Origin: Chrysomallon squamiferum
Taxonomy: Eukaryota; Mollusca; Gastropoda; Neomphalida; Peltospiridae
NCBI GenBank assembly: GCA_012295275.1
Contig: CM022666.1
Location: forward strand, 9,949,002-10,013,001
Length of the DNA stretch: 64,000 bases
Direction: 5' to 3'
Positions 42,637 through 53,576 of the stretch are shown piece by piece. The notes below the pieces were generated by a model, which saw only the letters and a program-made list of their open reading frames with translations, did no database searches and was not told where the DNA came from. Within the stretch, counting starts at the first letter, position 1. Each line of letters opens with the position of its first letter. A program made the translations under genes and the position numbers.

Positions 42637-43852
42637 AATGGAAGAAGTTGATTTTAAAATGATTGGCAGATATCATATACTGCTCCTATTTTTACCTTTC
42701 ACTTTCATTTTAGGGAGAAAATGCTTGATGAGCATGAAGGGCGCGGTCACTGTCACCATCATCATCTCATTCCATTTTTCTAGTGGATATTTGTCAATAG
42801 GACACACGTACTGAACCCCTTAAAACAGAAATTCATTACACTTTATTTCATTTATTTTTTTAAACACATTATTTAATAATCACACTGGGATGAAAGCTAG
42901 TTTGACTAAAATTATTATTGTTGTTATCGTCGTCGTTGTTGTCGCTGATGTTGATGAAAAAACAAGTAAAATTAATAGCAAATAACGATACTACTAGTAC
43001 TACTGCCACCACCATTGCCATTACCATCACATTACAAGTACTTCTACTACTACTACTATTCCTGCTTCTACAACAACTACTGTTCTTATTATCATCGTTA
43101 ATATAACGACTACTACTATCATAACAACTAACACAACCATTACTATTTCTTTTACTACTATTACTGCTGCTACTGCCACTACTACTATTACTACTGCTAC
43201 CCCGAGTTCTACTACCTCCACCATAACGATTGCTACGATTATAACGACTATTGTTACTACTAATGACAATAACCGACCTGCATTGTTCACAAGGATATCG
43301 ACGCCATCTGGATATATGGTGAGCACGTGATTACAAAATTCAATTATAGATGAAGTATCGGTAAGATTTGCAGGAACAAAATCAACACGCCCTCTGAATT
43401 TTCTGAAATTAGAAAGAAACTCGAAAAATAAACACAGATCTACAATGAATGTTAGTTCTGGCGTACACTTCAGTCCTGTGATTCACTTGGTGACGACATT
43501 TCACATGGTTCTGGTAATAAATAATCATTATGGTTCATTTATCAATACAATACCGACATGTTTTCTTTTGTACTTACTAATGCTGTTTTGTATTTGTTTT
43601 TACTAATACGCTGGTGTATTGTTTTTCTATTTACTGATACGTTTTTACTGAACTGTAATTGTACATAATTATATGTTGTATACTGTTTTATATTTACACT
43701 TACTGACGAAAATTATGTACTATGGATTCAGTCTCTGTTGTTTCTCCAAGTCCCGTCAGAACAACATTGCAGCCTTTCTCAGCAAGCAGATTGGCTACCC
43801 CCAAACCAATCCCTGACGTTGATCCCGTCACTATTGCTGTTTTGCCTTCCAT
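40452..43852 (-). CDS. Short-chain dehydrogenase, D-3-hydroxybutyrate dehydrogenase-like
   Basis: Eight exons on the minus strand: 43704-43852 (ATG), 43278-43402, 42696-42818, 42285-42388, 41907-41979, 41571-41632, 41063-41113, 40452-40544 (TAG). They sum to 780 bp, 259 residues plus stop, in phase. Rossmann motif TGSTSGIG (9-16), NNAG (89-92), catalytic serine in NMSS (141-142), and Y155-S-A-A-K159 are all present, as is CPGYV and the C-terminal VIDGG. Length and motifs are those of the classical SDR fold, so it should be active with NAD(H). The closest pattern I know is the bacterial-type D-3-hydroxybutyrate dehydrogenase group (VTGSTSGIGLG, VDILVNNAG, GWGRIVN, NAICPGYV), not the animal BDH1 or DHRS6/BDH2 type. 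Substrate is therefore inferred. Eight exons and the same AT-rich intron style as its neighbours argue against contamination. Confidence 0.9.
41655..41815. repeat. 27-bp minisatellite in the SDR gene
   Basis: Six copies of TATGTAATCATCTATAATAT / TAAA lie beside the exon 6 acceptor. The period of 27 keeps one frame open (VIIYNIKY repeated). Confidence 0.8.
42555..42633. repeat. (GA)n microsatellite in an SDR intron
   Basis: About 78 bp of uninterrupted GA dinucleotide, about 60 bases from the exon 3 donor. Confidence 0.95.
42905..43265. repeat. Trinucleotide mosaic in an SDR intron
   Basis: A 360-bp patchwork of ATT/GTT/GTC and then ACT/ACC/ATC triplets, with drift but strong three-base rhythm. 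Open frames in it are compositional. Confidence 0.7.
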
Positions 43853-43915
43853 TGTATCTTTAAATAATAATAACTACAACAACAACAACAACAACAACAA
43901 TAATATTAATACTAA

Positions 43916-43946
<31 letters not shown>

Positions 43947-44306
43947 ATTGCAGTAGTAATCGTAGTCGCAGAAGTGGCAGTGGCAATTTTAGTAGTAGCA
44001 GTAGAGATAAACCTAGCACCGGGGCTGCACGTATTAAAATTTATGTCCAGAGCCTAAATAAAAGAAACAATGGACAAATCTGACTAACAGTTTCTTTTAC
44101 AAAATTTAAGCGCAAAGTTTTAAAGACGAACAGTACAGTATGACAGTCACTTTCTCTTTAGAGTTTATTTCATCATCATCAACACAAGTTGTCTAAGAAC
44201 AGATTAAAAGAAACCACGCGAAGAAAGACGATTCAACACGTAACACGTTTACTGCACTGAATATTTCTGTCACAAGTACAGCTGTTTGTCTGTGATATGC
44301 TTTTAC

Positions 44307-44382
<76 letters not shown>

Positions 44383-45165
44383 GTGTATGTGCATGTAATT
44401 ATAAGCGTTTCAATGTAACCAGAAGGAAGAAATGTGAATTATGACAGGTTGTCATTGTCAAGAAACACATGGATAGACTTAATCCTGTTATACATTATAA
44501 TTACTCTAAGAAGAATCATGCAGCTGATTTTATACATATTATAATTTTCTATATTCTGTTATAAAACACCAAATAAATAAATACATTTAAAAAATGCTAA
44601 ATACTTATTCATTTATTTCATTTAATTATTCTAATCTGAATAAATCAATTATATATATAAAATACACTGCCGATATGTAATCCAAAGCAAATCGGAAAAC
44701 TTCGTTAATGTTCGGTACTTATTTCGACAAGCGAAATGTTCCGAGTTCTTTGACCCAGATTTCATAATATTAAGCTACAGTGATTGATACTTAAACATTT
44801 TGTAGTTATCAGATTAAAATAAAAGTACTTATTTAAAGGAAACAGAGTCCACAATTTCACTGTGAATGAAAATGAAAATGTAAACAATAATTTAGTAACA
44901 TACCACCTGGTTATTGTTCTTAAGTAAGAGTAGATAACTCTTTCAGACTTAGCTGAATGTTTTGATGGTTTGTGTTAACAGTGGTAGAAATACGGGTGGC
45001 TGCTGAGAGGAAGATAATGATAGGACTAGGTACAGTCTGCACAAATTTTACTTTTTTCAAACGATATGTCTAATTCGTTATGTATATCTAACAAGTAACA
45101 TATTTGTTTTTATTATTGATATTATTTTTATTAATTTATTTAAAAAAATAAAAAATATAAATAAA

Positions 45166-45226
<61 letters not shown>

Positions 45227-46791
45227 ATTATATTTTATTTTATGTAATAATTAAACATCACATTTTTCTGAGTTTTTGTTTTTACTATGAACAAGAAGTA
45301 ACAACTGCAGTTTTTGTGTTTACTAAGAACAAGAAGAACCAATTTGAGTTTTTGTTTTTACTATGAAGAAGTAACAATTTGAGTTTTTGTTTTACTATGA
45401 ACAAGAAGTAACAGTTTGAGTTTTTGTTTTTACTATGAACAAGAAGTAACAATTTGAATTTTTTTTTTATTATCTATTCAAAAACAAAAAAAAAATAAAA
45501 AAAATAACTAAAAGTATTGATTTTTTATTTATTTATTGGTTTTAATTATTTTACTTCATTTATCTATTGATTTTTTTTTTCTACAAGCAAGATTATGGCT
45601 AGGACTACGACGGTAAGGGTAAAGATCAGAATTATTTCCAGGTTAGCGTTAGGTTAGATTTAGCTCCAGCATTTTTAGTATCTATTTACCTGGACAGACT
45701 TTTCATATAACATTTGGAAATTTATGTCATTAGTGTTAGGATAAATTTAAAAATATCTTTTATTTCAATAAATTATGTTGTGTGAATGCTCTGTATATAT
45801 GAGTCAATACAGATATAAGTCATTGCGTTGAGAAATTATTTCCCTGCAATCCTTTCTCTCTGAAGAAGCAAAGAAACAAAGAAAAAAATTCTTTGATGAT
45901 TCTTAGGTTATTATCATAAAAGAAATGCACTTTTTGAATATGTACTATTTGTAGTACACTGTTTTACAGAAAAGTTTTTAGTAGCGGAGTCTTTCTTTAT
46001 CTTTTTTCACCACTCAGTGGACAAATTAAGCACAGTGTATATATTTAATTGTTGTACTGGAACAAAGGAAGAAAAAGAGGGAGATAAACATTTGTTGTAC
46101 CTGTGTCTATTTTAGCACTGACTTCCATTCAAATCTGTGTTCAAGTTATGTTAAGTTTATATATATATCCATTCTCTCTCACCCGGTATCACTATCCACC
46201 CCTAACCCTCTCCGTCACACCCTTCCATGACCTCCGCTCTGGGAAATTGGGTGGGAGGTGACGGAACAGCAAAGAACCTGTCAGATACTGTCAATCCAGT
46301 ACAGTAAAAACTTGAGTTCACCACTTGTTCTCCATTCCCTCAAACGCTCCCCTCCTAATACTCACCATCAATAAAGAGGTTAGGGTGGGTTGTGACGGTA
46401 TGGCATAGCAGAAAACTGCATTGTCCATCCTTGTCCCGTCCTGTCCACTACAACCCGGTGCTGACTGGTCACTTCTTGTCCTAACCGCTCAAATCCTGTC
46501 CAGTCTTGTCCAGTCCTGTTAGTCCACACCATCAAGTTTTTTCCAGTCCAGTCAAATTTGGTTCGGTCCAGCATAGAAAGGTAAATTCAATCCTTTGTTG
46601 TCCCATCATGTTCCGCCCCTTCGCGCTCCTACCCCCTTTCCTTTCCCCAACCCATGCCCTTCCCGTACTTTTTCGCTCCTCTCATCACATATTTCCCACC
46701 CCATCAACATAGACTCACAAAGCATGAACATTATTAACTGTATTTTAAATCCACACAAATCCATCAGCCTGAAACTATTCTCGTAAATAAA

Positions 46792-46838
<47 letters not shown>

Positions 46839-47180
46839 TAAAATTGCTGATAACACTACATAAGTAACAGCTAGTAATTGGTGTTGGTTAGGATAGAAAA
46901 ACGGTTAAGCCTTTAATTTTGTTGTCAGTAACAAATTGGTTACCAACGAAAATGTAAAACCGGCCACTGTTCTCAATAGTTGTATCCATACACGATGATG
47001 CGTCATCTTCTTTTCAGACAAATCAGAAGTACAAGTTGCCGATTTTATTCATAAAAACTAACCAATTACTTAACCTCAGTTTTCGGTTAAAATACGGCCA
47101 TATTAAACTTTACGGAATAAGCCGAAATGGTTTTCATAAAACACCGGGTACTGTCAGTCTTGTCTTATATAATTTAGTTA
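43853..47180. other. Gene-free region with simple repeats
   Basis: No gene recognised. Contents: (AAC)n and (AATA)n at 43865-43948, an uninterrupted (CT)n of about 70 bp at 44311-44380 and (TAA)n at 45170-45222. A ~38-bp minisatellite (GAGTTTTTGTTTTTACTATG / AACAAGAAGTAACAA) with four to five copies lies at 45268-45462. A C/T-rich stretch lies at 46150-46710, and (AATA)n/(TAA)n at 46786-46840. Confidence 0.6.
46150..46710. repeat. Pyrimidine-rich, C-rich tract with GTCCAGTCCTGTCC-like repeats
   Basis: In a ~70% AT neighbourhood this stretch is rich in C on the plus strand and poor in G. The core at 46430-46565 is a degenerate tandem of ~10 bases (CTTGTCC, CCTGTCC, AGTCCTGT, CCAGTC). Open frames here are composition-driven. 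Confidence 0.55.
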
Positions 47181-47192
47181 TGTTTTGCATAG

Positions 47193-47835
47193 TCATGAAA
47201 GTGCTCTAATTAGTGAATGTATTAGCGGCGGTGTTGGTGGTATTTCACACGATAGTGCTGGCATTAGTAAAGGTAATAAGAGCGGTTCTAGTGGCATTAT
47301 TAGATACGATTGTGATAGTATTAGTGACGCTAATTGCAGCGATATTCGTAGTATTCTTCGTCGTGACAGTGCTGGCATTAGCGATGGTAATGGCAGCCGT
47401 ACTGATGGTACAATCCAACTTTATAGTGCTGGAATTAGTGACGTTTATAGGAGCGGCTTTGTCGTATTATTAAACATGATAGTGCTGTCATTAGTGAACG
47501 TAATAGGAAGGGTGCTGGCGGTTTTATTTGACATGATATCAGCAGTGATGATAATAGTAGCGGAAGTCATGGTACAATTAGAGTTGATGGTGCTGGTATT
47601 AATGATGGTAACTGCAGTTTTTGTGGTGCTATCATAAGTCAAGATTATGCTGGTGTTAGTGATGGTAATATAAGGAGTGCTGGTGGTATTATTACATATG
47701 ATAATGCTTCTGCTAGAAAAGTCAATAAGAGCGGTAGTATTGGTATTATCAGACATGATAGTGCTGGCATTATTGAAAGCAATAGAAGGAGTGCTCGTGG
47801 TATTGTTAGGTATGATAATGCTACTGATGCAAAAG
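47193..47835 (+). repeat. 57-bp satellite, plus orientation (about 11 units)
   Basis: Period 57, exact at 47251 and 47308. The unit reads GATAGTGCTGGCATTAGTGA, GGTAATAGGAGCGGT and GGTATTATTAGACA with drift. One frame gives a 19-residue Gly/Ser unit (DSAGISDGNGSGSGGIIR), another frame a hydrophobic one. Many units carry indels, so a protein is unlikely. Confidence 0.85.
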
Positions 47836-47839
47836 CCCT

Positions 47840-48245
47840 ATGATGTGAAATAATACGAACGGCACCACTCCTATTACGTTCACTAATGATAGCACTATCA
47901 CGTTAAATAAATCGACCAGAACCACTGCTATAACCGTCACTAATACCAGCATTATCATATATAATAATACCACCAGCATTCCTGCTATTGCATTCACTAA
48001 TGCCAGCACTATCTTGTCTGATAATACCAGATAATACCGCTCTTATTGGCTTTTCTAATAGCAGCATAATCACACCTAACAATACCACCTGAACTGCTGC
48101 TATTACCATTACTAACACCACCACAATTATTTCTAATGATACCAAGACAGAAGCTGCACCATTAATACCAGCAACATTCAGTCTAATTCTACCATCACTA
48201 CCGCTACCATTGCCATCACTAATGCCAGCACTATCATGTTTATGT
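47840..48245 (-). repeat. 57-bp satellite, inverted orientation (about 7 units)
   Basis: The minus strand carries the same unit as 47193-47835, so the two arrays meet head to head around 47835. The minus-strand frame again reads DSAGISDGNGSGSDG. A large imperfect inverted repeat results. Confidence 0.85.
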
Positions 48246-48960
48246 CTTGTGTTAAGGAAAGTCACTGATCTTTGAATGTCTTCGCAAGATTTCTTTCATG
48301 CTTCCCATTCACACAGTGTACAATGTTCTTTATGTGTGTATGTTTCTTTCTTACAATAAGCAGACATGAAGCTCCTTTTCGGTTGATAGCGAAGACGATA
48401 ATCTCCCAAATCATCGAAAGAGCACCTTCAGAACTGAAGGCATTCAAACTTGTTGCTTGTGTCTACATGAAAGATACTGACTCACTTTTATGAAATACGA
48501 ATCGAGGAGTCATTTCTCTGGAAGTCTCTAAGCTTTCAGTTCCATCGCGTCATTCAGCGTTACAGTTTTACTGATACAGATATTTTACGAGCTACACCTG
48601 ATGCTAGCACAGCACCCTTTGTACCGGCTTCTTGTAACTAAGAACAGAGATTGCGATGCAGGAGATGAATGCAGTGGTTTCATTTCAAGATTACTCTTTA
48701 AAAACAGCAAACTGATATTCAGACATCTTGCTTTCAGGAAAGTCACCGACCTCTGAATGTCTTTGCAAATCCACTGTTGCCTTTACTCTTCACAAACACT
48801 ATGATATCTCTTGTATGTTTCTAAGTGTCGTTCTTATAGTAAATAAAAATCAAACTTCTCATTGGGTGATAATGAAGACAATGGTGTCCGAAGTGACCTT
48901 TAATGGTAAACGCACAACACCGTCGAAAGAGCACCTTAAAGACTGATCGAATTTACATTT
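48246..48960. repeat. Two diverged ~200-bp units between satellite blocks
   Basis: GAAAGTCACTGATCTTTGAA at 48258 and GAAAGTCACCGACCTCTGAA at 48738 head two related stretches. Both continue with TGTCTT.GCAA, CTT.T.GT.TGTTTCT and finish in CGAAAGAGCACCTT (48416 and 48924). Function unknown; no homology recognised. Confidence 0.6.
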
Positions 48961-48964
48961 GTTA

Positions 48965-49230
48965 CTTCTGGGATTACTTTATTAATGCTTGTATTAATGA
49001 TGGTAATAAAATCGGTCCTGGTGGCATTATTACACATCATACCTCTGACATTAGTAATGGTAGTATCAGCTGTACTGATGGTATTATTAGACCTAAAACT
49101 GCTGCTATTAGTGATGGTAATAGCAACTTCACCGCTGATATTATTACACATGATAATGCTGTTATTATTGAAAGTTATACGGGAGATAACGCTCGTATTA
49201 TTAATCATGAAAATGGTTTATAAGTTAACA
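48965..49230 (+). repeat. 57-bp satellite, third block (about 4 units)
   Basis: Plus-oriented and more diverged. Repeating theme ATTAGTGATGGTAATA ... GGTATTATTAGACAT, same family as 47193-48245. Confidence 0.75.
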
Positions 49231-49319
49231 AGAACAATACCAACGATGACATCAACATCATCATCATCATCATCAAAGAATTATCATGATGATGATAGTA
49301 ATGAGGATAACCCTAGTAA

Positions 49320-51425
49320 TGATGGAATTAATTTTGTATTTGTTTTAAAGTTTTTACAATGAAATACTGACATTTCTACGGTTTATTTTCTCAGGATATG
49401 AAGAGGAGAATCTACACATACATCTTCTTCTTGAGAATGCAGCAGGAAAAGGATATCACCTAAATGGTAAACAGAAATGCCTGTACATTTTGTGAAGAAG
49501 AATATAATAAAAAGTGAAAAATACAAATATGTGCTTTACAAAAAGTTATTAAAATAAAATGAAATAAATTAATAGTAATAATATTAATAGTGATAGTAGT
49601 AACAATGACAGTATTAAAGTTAATTAAAAACATAATCATGATCATCAAAGAGAATGTAAGAACAATGATATGATTATAACAATAAGACTAATACTAGTAA
49701 TGATGGAATTAATTTTGTATTTGTTTTAATGTATGTTAAATGAAATACTGACATGTTTTGGATTTGTTTTCACAGGATGACTAGAGGAAAATGAAGACAG
49801 GAATACACAGATGAAGTCAGGAATGGGTTTTTCAGTTTTGGGATTAATAAAAAATAAAAGTACTGGCTTCATAAAAAAAATAATTAAAAGAAGTGAAATA
49901 AGATAAAATAAAATAAAACAAAGTGATAAATACAGCAAAAACAACAATAATAGTGAAAACAATAATGGCAGTACTGAAAATGAGAATAATAAAGATAATA
50001 ACAACAACAACAACAACAACATCATCATGAACATCTTCATCATCAAAGAGAATACATGTTATAATGATGATAATAAAAAGGGTAATACTAGTAATGATGG
50101 AATTATTTTTTTTATTTCTTTTAAAGTTTGTTAAATGAAATACTGACATTTCCACAGTTTGTTTTCCCAGGATGACAAGAGGAAAATGAAGACCAGAATC
50201 CACAGATGAAGCCAGGAATGGGTTTTTCATTTTCCTTGGTTTTCTGGCATTTGAGTTGGTGTGTATGCATTTTAACGTAGACATACTGATGTCTACACAT
50301 GCACCTCCTGCTTAAGAATGCTGCAGCAGAAGGACATCATCTAAATGGTAAACAGAAATGTCTGTACATTTTGTGAAGAAGTAATTAATAAAAAGTGAAA
50401 ATTAAAAATATTTGCTATACAAAAAGTAATTAAAATAAAATGAAATAAATTAATAGTAATAGAAGCAAGAATCATCATTATTAGAATACTAATAACAATA
50501 ATAAAAGTGATAGCACTGACAACAGTAAAGTTAATAAGAACATCATCATCAAAGAATAATTAGTATAATGATGATGATAATAAAAATACTAGTAATAATG
50601 GAATTAATTTTTTATTTGTTTTAATGTTTGTTAAATGAAATACTGACAGTTGTTGGATTTGTTTTCACAGGATTAGAAGAGGAGCTATATACAGATGAAG
50701 TCAGGAATGGGTTTTTTATTTTTTGGGGGTTGCCGGCATTTGTGTGGGAGTTTATGCATTTTGACTTAGTCATCAGAGTCTTAATACTGATGTCTACACA
50801 TGCATGTTCTGCTTCATACTCCGTAGATGACAGTGGTGAAGAAGGTGAAAGAATGCCGCAGGAGAAAGACATCACCTGAATGGTACAGAGAAATGCCTGT
50901 ACATTTTGTGAAGAAGATAAATAAAAAATAAAAATATTGGCTTTAGAAAAAGTAATTAAATGAAATAAGATAAAATAAAATAAAATAAAGTAATAATAAT
51001 GACAGTAACAACAGCAACAATAATAATAATGGCAATACTGATAATGAGAATAATAATGAGAATAACAACAACAAGAACCATAATAATAATAATAATAATA
51101 ATGGCAGTACTGATAATTAGAATAATAATGAGAATAACAACAAGAACAACAACAACATTATCATCAAACAGAATAATAATTATTAACATGATGATGATAA
51201 TAATAAGTGTATTTGTTTTAAAGTTTGTTAAATGAAACTCTGACATTTCTACGGTTTGTTTTCCCACCTTGATGAGAGGAAAATGAAGACCGGAATCCAC
51301 AGATGAAGTCACGAATGGGTTTTTCATTTTCCTTGGATTTCTGGCATTTGTGTTTGAGTATGCATTTTGACGTAGACATACTAATATCTACACATGAATG
51401 TTCATAAGACACAAATGAAAAAAGA
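49320..51425. repeat. Tandem array of ~380-600-bp composite units
   Basis: Five unit heads (GGAATTAATTTTGTATTTGT or a close form) start near 49324, 49703, 50099, 50600 and 51205. Most go on with TTTGTTAAATGAAATACTGACAT, GTTTTCACAGGA, GAAAATGAAGACAGGAATC, AGGAATGGGTTTTTCATTTT, CATGCA and GGTAAACAGAAATGCCTGTACA. Unit length varies through internal (AAT/AAC)n expansions. No protein recognised. Confidence 0.8.
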
Positions 51426-51825
51426 AAAAAGCATTTTGTTAACTGGAGCTCAACCTTTTAATTTTTTTCACTTAGTCCCAACCATTTTTTGCTAAAAAAT
51501 GTTTATGTCCCCTTATGAAATAAAACAAACTGTAAAAGTGTAATTACTGTAATATAAAGTAGAAATCTTTAATCCTATAAGTAAACAAACTGCTTATAGG
51601 TGCTGCCAGATACACAATAACGTATAGCCGAAGTGTAACTGGAAGTTTGGTCATGTTATATCACTTTCAAATTTCCCCCCCATTATATTCTCAAATTGGG
51701 AATCACTGGTCTGTGTGCTAAAATATAGGGAATAATGCTAATAAGCGTAATAAAAATAATATTTATATTTTATTATTACATCATTACTGTTTGTAACTGA
51801 ATATTATGTATTTGTGTTACTAAAG

Positions 51826-52155
51826 GTAATACTGTGTGGAGGAGGCAGCAAGATTCCAATGCGACAGAAAGCAATATCAGATTTCCTGCCAGGAGGAGAA
51901 AACTTTTCCAGCTGCTGAGGTGATAGCAACTGGTGCTGCAAAAGAGGTTTGATTAATAATATGTCTCTTAGGCTAGATTTATGATCCATCGGTTGAAAAG
52001 AAATTTGTTTAATATTATGTGTCAACCACGAATAAAAAATACTTTAACATGCACTTTAGAATTCATCCCTAGTTTTATCTCTGTTTTGTTAAGTATCTGC
52101 TATTTGCATCTGGTTTTTGTTGGGAGTAGGCCTTTTCAATCTGCAACAGTCATTT

Positions 52156-52205
<50 letters not shown>

Positions 52206-53576
52206 TTCATTTTATTTTCATTTTTATTCTTATTATTCTTATATTATTGTTGTTGTTGTTGTTGTTGTTGTTGTTTTTTTGGTCTTTGCAATTTCAGGCT
52301 GCTATATTAGTTGGCAAAGATATTCAGGATCTTCAAGAGCTTGAACATTATCTGGAAGTTAAATGTCTGTCTAAAGCTATTTATGTCAAGGTATTGTATA
52401 TAGCTTCCTGTTTAGATTGCTGATACATATGAAAACCCCATGAATTGTAAATTTTTATCATCAATGAAATTAAATCTATTTTAATATATCTAAAATAATA
52501 ATTGTTTTAATCAGTAATTCATATTTTGTTCGTGTATGTGCCCCCTTTGTTTGTAGGAGTGTTTTTGCCATTTATAAATAATTTGATAAAATCAACATAC
52601 AGCATTGACTTTCAGCAATGGATTTCTTCTCTCGTCATTATGTTTGATTATTTTCATTATCACATTACATTAAATTTATTTATTAATTTAAAGATTACTA
52701 GTGATTCAAACATGGAATTATCCCTTGCTGTTCCCAAGCATATTTTAATTCCATCATGTAAATAACACACATACACTTTAGCCGATGATAAGAATGTTTT
52801 CTTCTTAGTGGTTTACGAAGCAGAAGATCCACCTTCTTTAGAAACAGCAACTTTGTTAGCAAAGGTACATTTGTTTTTTGTTTTTTTATTATTGTTGTTT
52901 TTGTTGTTATTATTATAAATCAGATAATAAAATTAGTATTTGTTTTCATTTTGTGTGATCCTAATACTTCATTTGTTTTGTTTTGTTTCCGATTGTGATG
53001 CATGATTTACCAACACCAAGCAATGTTCAAACAACCTTTCATCTTAAAAGGTAAACTATATCAAATCTATAGATCATTAAGAAAATAATGAAATTTAAAT
53101 CTTTAATTAAATACAGATTATTTTTGTTCTTTTATTATTGTTGTTTTAAATCTAATAACCCCTTGCCCGACTAGTTCACCAGTTTTGAGATTTTTAAAAT
53201 ATATTTCCTTTGGTCTAAGAAAACTGCAAACCCAGTTCTCTTTTAAAAATATTTTAATACCCAAGTACTCAGCACCCAAATTATGTTGATAATTAATTAA
53301 TCATTTTTAAAAAGAAAACTTGCAGTACATTTTTAATAACTTTGTAATTAAGGTTAATTTAAACACAGTGTTCTGTTATCAGTAAAATATAGCTGTGTGT
53401 GTCTAACTATTTTGCCTTAAGAATATAACAGGAACTGAGATTTTATGTTGGATAAAACAAAATGAAAAGTCGGATAACTTTTTCAATTCTGATATTTCAG
53501 AGAACGTAACTTACATGTTACCTGCCAGGAACTGTCATCTAACAAAGAAGAAAGTGTCATCATTGGTATCAGCTGA
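51826..53576 (+). pseudogene. HSPA14: HSPA14-like gene remnant, 3' part
   Basis: Five exon-like pieces in order match the last third of Hsp70-like protein HSPA14: 51826-51946, 52298-52390, 52694-52864, 52992-53050, 53501-53576. Recognisable: VILCGGGSKIP (nucleotide-binding domain end), EVIATGAAKE, AAILVGKDIQDLQE, VPKHILIP, HTYTLADDKN, FLVVYEAEDPP, FHLKRERNLHVTCQE and the end IIGIS. Three lesions are visible. The first exon shifts frame between GENFSS and AAEVIATG (121 bp instead of a multiple of three). There is an in-frame TAA at 52763-52765 between ILIPSCK and HTYTL. The fourth exon has CG where the acceptor AG should stand (52990-52991). The N-terminal ATPase part is not found upstream, where satellite DNA lies. 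Introns are kept, so it is not a retrocopy. HSPA14 is a ribosome-associated chaperone in the family. Sequencing error could explain one lesion, hardly three. Confidence 0.8.
52160..52275. repeat. (GT)n and (TTG)n next to an HSPA14-like exon
   Basis: About 42 bp of GT at 52162-52203 and about 26 bp of TTG at 52247-52273 lie just before the acceptor at 52297. Confidence 0.9.

Noticed and set aside
42398-42676. Ser-Leu repeat ORF and Arg-Glu repeat ORF
   Set aside because: Translations of the (GA)n microsatellite.
47185-48265. Gly/Ser-rich 120-150-residue ORFs as a structural protein gene
   Set aside because: Indels between units switch the frame and the block is inverted at 47835; kept only as a finding about the repeat.
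48262-48447. Possible C2H2 zinc finger on the minus strand (KKHTHIKNIVHC)
   Set aside because: Cysteine and histidine spacing does not fit C2H2, and the paired copy at 48730-48950 loses the residues.
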